Positions 11,949-23,600 of a stretch of 64,000 bases of DNA are shown piece after piece. The translations under genes and the position numbers were made by a program. A model generated the notes under the pieces. It did not search any database. It had not been told where the DNA came from and saw only the letters and a list, made by a program, of their open reading frames with translations. The stretch's first letter is position 1; each line of letters begins with the position of its first letter. Origin of the DNA: Obelidium mucronatum (Eukaryota; Chytridiomycota; Chytridiomycetes; Chytridiales; Chytriomycetaceae); NCBI GenBank assembly GCA_025765595.1, contig JAIVFH010000028.1, forward strand, positions 62,001 through 126,000, in the 5' to 3' direction.

Positions 11949-13283
11949 ATGGCAGACAGCAGAGAGGCGCGCCAGTACCTCGCTGAAGCTGAAAAGAAGG
12001 CTTCTCAGCCAGCAGGATGGTTTGGTCTTGGTGGTCCTAAGCTCGAAGATGCCGCTGAACTGTACCAACGCGCAGGAAACACCTTCAAGCTCAATAAGCA
12101 GTGTATGTATCTACTTAGATGATGTTCTATTTTATTCATTCGTCGCATTATTGGTGGGGGGATGAGTCTTCTGCTGGACTCGTGGTGAGACACTTTCAAA
12201 TCACAATGGACTGACAGGCTGGCGATCAAAGCTCCTGGTTTATTGATGAAAAATATGTATAATTGATGAGCGGTTTCTTCAGCTGAAGGGCGGTGGACTT
12301 GGCATGTGAACTCCGTACACTAATGACTCAACAACAGGGAAAGAATCTGGCGATGCATACATGTCCCAAGCAAACATGCTGATGCGAATGAACGAAAAAG
12401 ACGAAGCCGCAACTGCTTTTATGAACGCTGCAAAGAGCTTTAAAAAGTCTCACCCATTAGGTATTTAAATATCCGTTTCTGGGATATGCAAGATTCATCA
12501 AATAACTCTCTTCAGAATCAATTTCTGCTCTCCAAAGTGCTGTCCAGATTTTGATTGAAAAGGGTCGGTTTAGTGCAGCTGCAAGTAACCAGAAGCAGAT
12601 TGCTGAAACATATGAGAACGATGTTGGCGATTTGAAAGGGGCTCGCGAAGCGTATGAAAAGGCAGGAGAGTGGTACCAAGGAGAGGAAAGCCATGCGTAT
12701 GTTTGTTTTAAGTATGCTACTCGCCATACAATGTATTAAATCAATCGGCTATCAGCCAGGCCGATGCATGCATTTTGAAGGCTGCTACATTTGCAGGTCA
12801 ATTGGAAGACTTTGAAGCTGCTGTCAGTGGATTCGAAGAGGTTGCCTCTCGTTGTGTGGACAATAAGCTGACCAAATGGAGCATGAAGGAATACTTTTTC
12901 AAAAGTGGAATTTGCTTGCTGAATATTGGCGTAAGTTTCTCTCCGATACGTTGTCGATCGAGTTTCTGACCTTATCGGTATCAAAAGGACCTTGTTCGAG
13001 TTCGATCTAGCATTGAGCGATACTGTGGAATGGACTTAACTTTTCACGAAACTCGTGAATGTAAATTCATTCTCGTAAGTTCATTTTCTGCAATCAGAAG
13101 CAACTGTCAATTGAAGTAGTTGGATTTTGGCAGGCATTGGCAGACTCCGTTGAAAATGGCGATGTGGAGGCGTTCACAAATGCCGTAGTGGATTATGACC
13201 GCTTAACCAAGTTGGACTCGTGGAAAACAACTCTTTTGTTGCGTGTCAAGAAGGGAATCACAGAGGAAGAAGACTTGACTTAG
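11949..13283 (+). CDS. Alpha-SNAP (NSF attachment protein)
   Basis: Adaptor that recruits NSF/Sec18 to SNARE complexes. Six exons: 11949-12102, 12338-12460, 12516-12696, 12756-12930, 12988-13074 and 13134-13283, with all phases consistent, giving 289 aa (family about 290). TPR-like helical repeats are evident: EDAAELYQRAGNTFKLNKQW, ISALQSAVQILIEKGRFSAA, QKQIAETYENDVGDLKGARE, YEKAGEWYQGEES and FKSGICLLNIGD. The C-terminal KKGITEEEDLT resembles the NSF-stimulating end. No frameshift. Identity is very secure. Confidence 0.95.
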
Positions 13284-13387
13284 TTTATTATTGAAAGACT
13301 TAAAAATTAAACCCTTTTGATCTTGGGTCCAGTCAATCAAACACCCCCCCGCCAGAGACCCGTTCGCTCGCCTAAAGTCTCTAGTAA

Positions 13388-16300
13388 ATGATGGGCGGCC
13401 CGTCTCTCTCTGATCGCGCTGATCGTGCTTCAGCCAATGAACCCGCAGAACCCATCGCCACGGTGCCCTCCGATTCACTCCAGCTGCTGGGCCATTCGTG
13501 TTCGAGCGCATCGTCACTGTTTAAATGCTCGAGCTGCCAGACAGCCGCCAGAGATGCTGATAGTGTCGCTCCGGAAGTTCCTGACAATGTGGCTCTGAAC
13601 TCTGCAAAACAGGTATGTTCCTGCTTGGCTGCCGGTCCGTCGTCCACAACGCCCCCCACTTGTCATGGCTCCCCTTTGCTTTATATTTAGAGCTAAAATA
13701 TCTCTCCTGGCGAATCTACTTGTCTGCTAGGACATCCTTCGACAAGCCACATTGAATCTGACAACCACTTATGCACAGTGTAATCCGGCCTTCACGTACA
13801 CTCAATCTTCCAACCCGAAAAGAGTTTTAACGAAGCCTAGTAAACCTGTTCTGAATGACGGCTGGGACAACCAGGAGAATGACTACATTTTATATGTGAA
13901 TGATGTACTGGGGAATCGTGATGATCAACAGTTGAGTTTCAGCTTCATTTCCTTTGTTGGAGCATGAGAACGGAAATCTATGGGGAACTTGAATTTGAGT
14001 TGTTGGTGTCTTTGGGGGGCTTGTTGTTCATGGGAGAATTGATCATGTGTCCCATGTTGTTCTCGCCTTTTGCTGAGCTTTGGCTTCAGACTGGAAACAT
14101 TCAATTCACTTCTAAATCTTCAATAATTCGGTGCTGAACGATAATTTGTCTCTTTTGGTGATTAGATATCATATTCTGGATTTATTAGGCCAAGGAACAT
14201 TCGGCCAGGTTGTGAAATGCATGAACATCAAAACAAGGGAGCTTGTGGCTGTCAAAGTTATCAAAAACAAGCCCGCTTATTATAATCAAAGTTTGGTTGA
14301 AGTGGCGATTCTGGATATTGTAAGTATTCCCTTCTGTGTCGAATAAAACTACTGACAGATCGCTTGAAACAGCTCAACAACAAATGGGACCAATCTGACA
14401 AATATCATATTGTCGGAATGAAAGATACATTTCTATTTCGGAACCATCTGTGCATAGTTTTTGAAATGTTGAGTGCGAATCTTTATGAATTGATCAAGCA
14501 AAATCAATTTCGCGGATTGAGCACTACTCTTGTTCGTGTCTTTGTGAAGCAAATTTTGGAATGTTTGGTACTACTGAGCCGGGCAAAAATAATTCACAGT
14601 GATTTGAAACCTGAGGTACATTCCAAACGACATATTTCTTTGAGCATAGCTAATACGAATAATAGAACATTCTGCTTAAAACGTTTGTTTCCCCTTTATG
14701 CCGGCGTTTCGGATTGCTAACAACATATTCAGGTTAACTGAGCCTGAAATCAAAGTAATCGACTTTGGCAGCGCTTGTCATGAAAACCAAACAATTTACA
14801 CGTATATTCAATCTCGATTTTATCGATCCCCTGAGGTTCTTGTGGGATTGCCATATACATCCTCAATAGATATGTGGTCGTTGGGTTGTATTGCTGCGGA
14901 ACTATATCTTGGATTACCCTTGTTTCCCGGAACTAGTGAATATAATCAAATGAGTCGTATCATAGGCGTATTGGGCATGCCTCAGCAATGGATGTGTGAG
15001 AAGGGCAAAACATCGAAAACTTTTTTCATCAAAAAGGCAACGGGAGGTTATGAATTCAAAACAATGGATGCATACATGAAGGTTATTTGGATTATTTCTG
15101 TTGAAGTTTCTGAATTACGTTTAGTTGACGTTTGTTTCAGGAAACTGGACTCGTTGAACAACCTTCGAAGCGGTATTTCGCTGGAAATTCTTTGGAGGAA
15201 ATTATCAATTTATACCCTATGCCAAAGAAGGACATGAGTTCTTCAGAAATGGAGAAAGGTACGTCTATCTTCTTATATAATATGGTCATCTAATCTACAC
15301 CGTATAAAGAATTGGCAAACAGGCGCTCCCTGCTTGATTTCCTTGGCGGTGTGCTAAAATTGAATCCCTTGGAGCGGTGGTCGCCTCAGCAAGCAAAGAT
15401 GCACCCTTTTGTTACTGGAGAGCCTTTTGTTGCACCATTCGCCACGAGTGCCACATTTCGATTACAACCTGCCGTATTTCAGTCTTTTTCGCCGACTGCA
15501 CCGTCTCTGCCTGGTGGTTTACCGTTACCGAATGATACAGCCGCTGCTCGGTTAGCAGAGCCAGAAACACCCGAGTCCATAGCACCGACGGCCCCCGCTA
15601 ACGGAACGGCTGCAGCAAGGCGTCCTCGTGCCAACACGATGATCCAGGCTGTCCCTCCTCAACTCCAAAAAATTGTCACTATGCAACAGCAAAGCGGTCC
15701 CAATAAGAGCTCTTTGAGAAATGCTGCAGCTGGAGGGAGCTCAATTATTATGGGTGGTATCCCTGGAAATGCAAAAGCTGGCAGTGCTGTGGCTGCAGCT
15801 GTAGCAAACTCATCTCTCAACAATGATGATGTTGTGTACCCCAGTCCGGATATGAAACCAAGTGCAGCAGAAAGCTCATCTGTGCCACATGCTCCTTTGG
15901 ACGACGATCATACCCATGGAGCAAGTGGGCGAGCCCGATCCTTCTCAATCAGTCAACAACCGGGAGTTTCGTACGATCCGCACTACCAAAAACACTACCC
16001 GCTTCGAAAGGCAGTATCAGAGACAATACATTCTCCACTACAGCAGGCTCCGCATATGCCCCCACTCCCCAACCAACCCCACCATCCGCATCAGCATGGA
16101 TCAATGGCGATAACTGAAAGCTTAAATAGTCTCCAACTTTCCTCTCACAGTGGCGCGTATATGCAGCAGCAAGTACCTTACTCTGATGGAATTGCAATAC
16201 ATGATGCTTTTCCTGGATCAAATCCAAACACTCCAGTGGATCCAAGCCAATTTGGATTCCAACAGCGAGAAAAAGGAGAACGAAAATCAGGCCTTGCAAG

Positions 16301-17495
16301 TCGTGCTCCTGCCTTACCTGGGCTTGTCGAATTTGATTCTTCCGGCAAACCCATGGATTCAAATCTCTTGGGAGCAGGAGGATATTCATCGCGAACTCAA
16401 TCGAATCCAGACCCAAATAATGTAGTATATGATATGAGTCAGCGGCGCATGTCAACATCGGATGGGTACGGAAATGCGTCGCCTCGGTTTCGATCCCAAG
16501 GCGGCTTTAATCAAAATGTCTATGCTTCGTCTCCAAGGAATAACTTTCCTCCGTCACCGAGGAACTCATATCAGCCGCAACAATCGCCTTATTCACAACA
16601 GCCCGTGCCACCAGTTTATTCGTCCTCACCTTACCAATATCCAGCTCAAAGTGGACTGGGAGTTTATGATGGTGGCGGTTACGGAAATGAAACGGGAGGT
16701 CAGCATTCTGGCCCTGGCTACCGTGGTCGTTCTGTTTCTTTGAGTATGCATGGGCAATATCCCTTGGGCCAACCCTGGAATCAGCCTATGGCGCCTCCTG
16801 TACAGCAGCAGATTCAGCAGCATCAAGTTCAGCAACAGCAGCAACAGCAACAAGGTCGCGGCTCGAAAAAAAGGCCCCCGAATATCTCCACCACACTTGG
16901 TTCAAGTCCACAGTTTCCGGCATACCAACAACAACAGCAGCAGCAACATCCTTTCTCTGCGGCTCCAAACAATCTATACCAGTACTCCTCTCATTCGGCA
17001 AATTCATCTGGATATTATCCTTCCGCTCTTTCAGCCAATGACTTGAACGCCAGGAACCCAGACATGACTGGGATCCCTCCACAGCGAATAAATCATCCAG
17101 TGACCTTAGGCATGCGAAGGCAAAGTGTGCAATATGGATCGACTCCGCCAACTGCATATTCATCAAGCTATCACAACAACTCGCCCTCCAATACGGCGGT
17201 ATCTGGATTTGGTGGAAGTGGCAATACGCGTGGAAGTTCTTTGAATCCAAGTTTTCCTGTTCCATCAGGTCCTTCAAGTGCTGGCCTTGCTGCAGGTAAT
17301 GGGATCGCATCAGGCGGGGGAAACTCTATGGATTTTCCGAAATCAAATATTGCACAAACATCTACATCGACTTCTGCTTCCGCTTTGTCGGGTCGTAGTT
17401 TGCGCTTTACGAATGCTCCGCCGGCTGCGCCGTTGTTGGGTGACGAGTCTGTAGTAGATGATGGAGCTGCCGGTGGCAGCGGGGAGACTAAATAA
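13388..17495 (+). CDS. YAK1: YAK1-type dual-specificity (DYRK) protein kinase
   Basis: Growth and stress regulatory kinase of the CMGC/DYRK group. Eight exons (13388-13612, 13731-13930, 14166-14319, 14373-14615, 14666-14682, 14733-15081, 15141-15258, 15310-17495) give about 1163 aa with closed phases. The pre-kinase box KRVLTKPSKPVLNDGWDNQE and DYILYVNDVLG is typical of YAK1. Kinase motifs: GQGTFGQVVK (P-loop), VAVKVIKN (Lys), HSDLKPENILLK (catalytic loop, Ser for the usual Arg/Cys), DFGSA and the activation-loop tyrosines TIYTYIQSRFYRSPE. The approximately 700-aa tail is rich in Gln, Ser and Pro with poly-Q. Exon 5 is only 17 nt. No frameshift. Confidence 0.95.
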
Positions 17496-17629
17496 AGAAT
17501 TGTGGACTGGGTCTTATTCGTGCGGCGATTTCACGACAGTTTTCAGCAGTTTTCAGTTTTTTTGTTGCTGGAATAACGCGTTTATTCTTTGAGCCATTGT
17601 CTTCCGTTTTCCATCGCAAACAATCAATC

Positions 17630-20600
17630 ATGGCTAGTGCTACTGAAACCCCATCAGGTTGGTTAACTTATTGCCTCTTATAAGATAAAAGAAAGGATAT
17701 CTAATTGGGCGTCTTCTGAGCAGAATGGGTTGAAGACATGACTTGCCTCCCAGAGCTATCTGAGCAATCCGTTTTGGACAACATCAAGAAGAGGTTCCGC
17801 GATGGCTTTATTTATGTAAAGCTGGAAGTTCACCCTTTTAACAATTGTGTTCTAACTCATCCCTGCCTTTTTTGTTGGTTAACACTACCAGACATACACA
17901 GGAACGATATTAGTCGCTGTGAACCCTTACAAAAGCCTCGACATTTTTGGACACGCAACTATTTCCAAATACGAAAATCAAGAACGCCAAAAGAACGCGC
18001 CACATATTTTTGCACTGTCTGATGCCGCTATTTCTTCAATCCGTACAGAAAAGAAAAACCAATCCGTTATCATATCAGGGGAATCGGGATCAGGGAAGAG
18101 CGAAAGCACAAAGTACATTTTGTCGTATTTAACTGCGGTCACGTCGCATCATTCAAATGTTTCGTGGATCCACCAGCAGATTTTGGAAGCCAATACGGTG
18201 CTCGAGAGTTTCGGTGCGCTGCTTTATTCAGCTATTATTAAAGAGAAAAGCCTAAAATATTCAAATGTAGGAAACTGCCAAAACTTCTCGTAATAACAAT
18301 TCTTCACGATTTGGAAAGTTTATTCAAGTTCAATTGGACAAGAAGTTACATATTATTGGGGCCAATGTCACCAGTTACTTGCTGGAAAAGTCTCGCGTTG
18401 CAAGACAAGCTAAATCCGAGCGTAAACTATCACGTGTTTTATGAGCTTGTGCAAGGAGCGAACGAAGACGAGACCGAAAACATATCTTCTCGAACCAGCT
18501 GAAACGTTTAACTACTTGTCTCAAAGCGGTTGCACTGAGATTCCTGGCGTCGATTCGCGGAGTAAATTCGAAGGCTTGAAATTCTCCTTGACGGTGCTGA
18601 ACATTTCTTTGGAGCAAACTGATTGCATTCTGAGAATTCTTTCTGGAATTCTCTGGTTGGGCAATGTTAGTTTCAAGGCGCAAGGCGGCAACGAGTCTGT
18701 TACAATTGAGGAGAAACAGGCCATTCGGAATATCGCTGCGTTATTAGGGGTCGATGAGGCAAACTTGAGCAAAGTTCTTTGTTTTAAAAAACTGGTTGTT
18801 CGTACTGAAACTACCATGGTTCCTTTAAAGCCGGTTCAAGTAAGGCGGCTTTTGGAATTTTTGGTGCTTAAAAAAAAGGGCTAACATTTTGTTACGACAG
18901 GCTACTGATAATCGGGACAGCATTGCCAAGAATCTATATTCAAACTTATTCAGAGTTTTGTTGGAATTAATCAATGCCACCCTTCAGGCTGGCCCAGACA
19001 ATGAGGCACAAAACTCCATTGGCGTTTTAGATATCTTTGGGTTTGAAGGTGGGTTATTTCTCAACGAATATGGTGTTCAATTGATCTAAAATTAACAGAT
19101 TTCGCGGTACGATCCTATTGATGATAATCATTTATGGTGAAAAATCGTTTGACTGATCCTTCCATAGGTCAACAGCTTCGAGCAATTTTGTATTAACTTC
19201 ACCAACGAAAAGCTTCAGAATTTTTTTAATCAGTTTATCTTCAAACTGGAGCAAGAAGAGGTGAGGAGAAAAATCCTCAAATTGAGTCTAGTGCTCATAC
19301 TAAAATAGAGTTTCTTTTATAGTACGAAAAAGAAGGAATCAGTTGGGAAAAGATCTCCTATGAAGACAATCAACCTTGCATTGATCTGATTGAAGTGAGT
19401 TTATTATTTGTTTTGAGAGGAAAAAAATCTGATATTATATTTAGGCCAAAGCAACGGGAATTTTGGCTCAACTTGATGAGGAAGTCAAGTTGCCAAAGGG
19501 GTCAGAAGAATCCTGGATGATCAAATTGGATAAAACCCACGATAAAAACAAATACTTCTCGAAACCAAAGCTCAAAACTAACGCTTTCAGCATCAAGCAC
19601 TATGCTGGCGAAGTGTTGTACACTATTGATGGGTTCTTGGAAAAGAATAAGGACGCCTTACAAGACGAACTTTATGATTTAATCAGCAGCTCCACTGTAA
19701 GTCTCAGATATCTCATTTGCGAAAAAAACTAACTTGCTTGTGGGCAGTATCCATTTATTGCTTCTCTTATCATTCCAAAAGAGGCTGACATATTTGGTGG
19801 CTCTTCCTCTGGAACCCCGGGATCAGGAACTCCCAGAAATGAACCAGTTCTCAGCAAGGGCTCTCCGGCAAACTCGATGCACGCCTTGAACCAAACTCCA
19901 TTTATCAACAGCAATGTCCCATCTCCTAAAATGGTGCCGAAAACCATGACAAAGATGACTGCCGGTGGAGCGTTCAAGAACCAGTTGAACTCGCTGGTTG
20001 CAACTTTGGGGACTACTTCAACCCATTATGTAAGGTGCATCAAGCCTAATTCTACGATGGAAGCATTTGCGTTTGATGAACCGAAAGTTCTAAGTGCGTG
20101 TATTACTTTGTGTCTTCAAATTCGTATTCACTATTCACGCTTAGGTCAATTGAGGTATTCCGGAATGATGGAAACCATTAAAATCAGAAAAGCTGGATAT
20201 CCTGCTCGAGTGCCCTACGAAAAATTCAACACTGATAACAGATTTCTTCTTCCTGCGGAAGCCAAGCTACTTGCAGATCCAAAAGAAAAAGCCGAGCGTA
20301 TTGCCAAGATTTGTGATTTACCAACAGGATCATGGCAAACAGGCAAATCGAAGATATTTATGAAAGCTGAAATAGTATGTGTTTTGTGGCACTCACAACC
20401 CTTTTCCAGTCCGTTAACACCTTCTTTTTTCCCGAGTAGCTAGTTGAAATCCAGAAGAGAACCGCGGAAGTTCAAAAAGCAAGCGTCTTGACTATTCAGA
20501 AGTACATACGAGGCCATCAAGCACGTGTGAAATATCAAGATCTTCGAAAAAACGCCATCGTTATTCAGAAATGTAGACCATTAGATTTTCATCGCTATGA

Positions 20601-23600
20601 GTCTAATTATTGTTAAGTTCTAGATGTCAAGGGCTATTTATATGTTGTTCGTTACCAACGCACCAAAAAAGCCGCCGTTAAGCTTCAAGCTGGTTTGGAT
20701 ATATTCTTATATTTAGCATTTATTCAATGAATTCTTTTTAGCGACGAGAGGGTGGAGTGCACGTAAACGATGTCGACAACTCAAGGAAGAGAAAGCAAAG
20801 GCTCTACAAGCCGAAGAAGAAAGAAAAGAAAGGGAATTGAGAGAATTAAGAGCATTAGAGGCAGCAGAGATGGAAAGACAAGCGACCGAGCGTATGATGG
20901 CGGAGCTTCGGGCTGCACAAGTCAGGCTACAAGAAGCTCAGCTCAAGCAACAAGAAGAGGAAAGAAAACGACAAGAAGAAGCGTCAGAAGCTGAAAAGGC
21001 AGAACAGCAGGCAAGAATGGAAAAAGAAGCAGCCATGATTGCAACAATCGACTCCCTGATTCAAAAGGTTGACGACAATGAAGGCCGCAAGTCAAGAGCG
21101 GCGGAACCTGAAGGTCGAAAGTCAAGAACGGCAACAACACAGGACGATGCACTGAGTCCCGAGCCCCTTCCGTTAGGTAAAAGGCCGAGCGCGGACAACA
21201 AGCTGGACGAGATTTTTAGCTTCATCAAAGATTTCAACAGCCATGATGAGCTGGCTGCTTTGGCCCAAAATCTTACCACAGAGATCAATGAGCTATATGA
21301 GAAGAAAAAAGTTCTCTTGTCGAACGAAAACCTGGCCGATGTTGCGCCAAGAGCAAGCACATTGTCACAGGTTAGCTCAGAGTACAGGGAATCTACTGCC
21401 AAGAGCCAAACCAATTCGATAACGCCGCAACATCGAGTTTCGGTATGAAAAACTACGTGTTTGATAGGTTCCAGTTATTAATACAAATCAGGTGATGGCC
21501 GACTTCTCTGAAGGACGAATGGACCCCTTTGCTGAAGACTTGTCGTTGCAATCTTACGGAGAGCTTCATTTTGCAGTATGTGACACTAATTCTGTTATAG
21601 TTCGGCGATTGAAGTGAAGTGACCCGAAAACTAGTCCAACCCAAAGAAAAAGGCGTCAATAATTCCGTCGCTTGGAAGAAAGCCAAGTCAGCAACAACAG
21701 CTCGCTTCAAGATATTAGTGGAGCTTTGCGATACAGCAAGGTACAATTGTATGATAGCATCATATTTTATTCACATAGTGCCTAGATTCCATTGACTGGG
21801 CCAATCACAAGAATACCTGAAGGGGATGCATCTCATTCGCTGGCTGTAGAATGCTTCTAAACGTAAATAAGCACATATCACTGCACTCGGTATTCTAATT
21901 CTTCTGCACTATTTCATCTCAGTTTTGCTGAAGGCTTTGGATCCTGCATCAAAGAAACAAGAAGAAGTTTCCGCTGCTATGAATCAAATCGTTCAAATGG
22001 GACTTATAAATCACACCCTTAGAGATGAAATCTTTGTTCAAATCATCAAGCAAATCACTGTTCCTTCTGAAGGGGAACCGAAAGGATGGAGCGAAGTAAC
22101 ATTGTATGGATGGCAACTCCTTACTCTTTGCATCGGAACTTTCCCACCCAGTAAAGTGAGGATATTCACCTCTTCATAAGTTTTACCTAAATCTAAAAAA
22201 AAAAAAAAAATCAAGCTGTTTTCAAAATTCTTGCTTGCATTCATTTTAAGAGGATGCAAGACCAACTCAAGTAATCCGAATTTGTTTGTGAAATATATGA
22301 GAAGCTGAATGCAAAACTCTTAGGTACGAAAAGAATGTTGTCTTTGACGGCAGAGTTGTTCTCCAAAAGTGTCTTATTACATGGAGCTCGCAAATACGCT
22401 CCTACAGTTTCAGACATTCAGTCATTTTAGGGTAAGAGTTGCAAAACTTGAATATGGTAGCTAAATATTAAAGGATAGGATGGGGTCGTAAACAAGCTGT
22501 GCAAGATTTTTGTAATGGATGGGCATTCGTTTGACATACTGATTTCCCCAGTAACTACTGCGGATGAAGTTGTGAAAGAGATAAGCAAAAAGTTTAAGCT
22601 GAAAGACACTAGCAGCTGGTCGTTGTATACAGTGACTCAAAAAGAAGGTTCATATTAATTTTATTTTTTGCCGTAATCTAAATCTATTTTAGACAAAGCC
22701 ATCAGATCTGTAGAATACCTGGCCGACTGTATGCTCGTAATGCAAAAAGACTTCAAGAGAACAAATTTTATGGCAAACTTGAAGATGAACAAGATAAAGG
22801 AAACTTCGTCAGTGGGAGGTTTGAGATAATATAGAACGTTTCAAAAATTGACCAATCTCCTTTTTTTCTGAAATAGGGGACACCGAAGAAGAGTTCAAAC
22901 TTACTTTAAAAAAGAGAATATTCAAAAACCCCAAGGAAGATTTGCGGTTGAAAGATGAAACCGAGATCCACCTACTTTGCTGTCAAGCCGATCATGAGGT
23001 CAACACAGACTTCTATCCAATAGGCCTTCGCGAAGGAGTGAAACTCGCGGCCTTAAAGGCCCATATTATGCTTGGAGACTATAATGCCGCCTCCAATCAG
23101 CTTCCTCAGTAAGTTTGTGTTTGTAGACTGCTTTTTTTTAAGCGATCGTATCAGCGCCACAAATATTCTGCAATGGATTACTCCGCGAGTTCTTGCAAAA
23201 GCATCAAAAGAAAACACTGCAAAAATGGTGATAGAAGAATACTCAAAACTGAAGGGCAAGTCTTCTCTGGAGGCTAAAATTGAATACCTCGAAATTGTCA
23301 AGGAGCTGAGGTTCTATGGTGCGGCTGTGTTTGAAATTGAATCACCAGGAGAATTGGCCTTCAATGAGCCGATGGATTTAGCAATATCAGCTGCTGGAGT
23401 TCAGCTAATCCAAGCCGTTAGCAGAGAAATCGCTATGGTGTTTGTTGCCCAAGAAATCAAGGATGTCCAATTGGATGAAAAAACCATTTCAATTGTCATT
23501 GGAAAGCAAACAGAATCAGTGTCAGAGGTCTACGAATTCACCAGCGATCGAGCTGAAGAAATGTGCAGTTTAATTCGTGATTATCGCGGCATTCGTATTT

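Noticed and set aside
22318..22431. Possible extra skip in the myosin exon with [16 protein letters not shown]
   Set aside because: On recounting the splice phase, A joins GTACG to give [13 protein letters not shown] directly; no skip is needed there.
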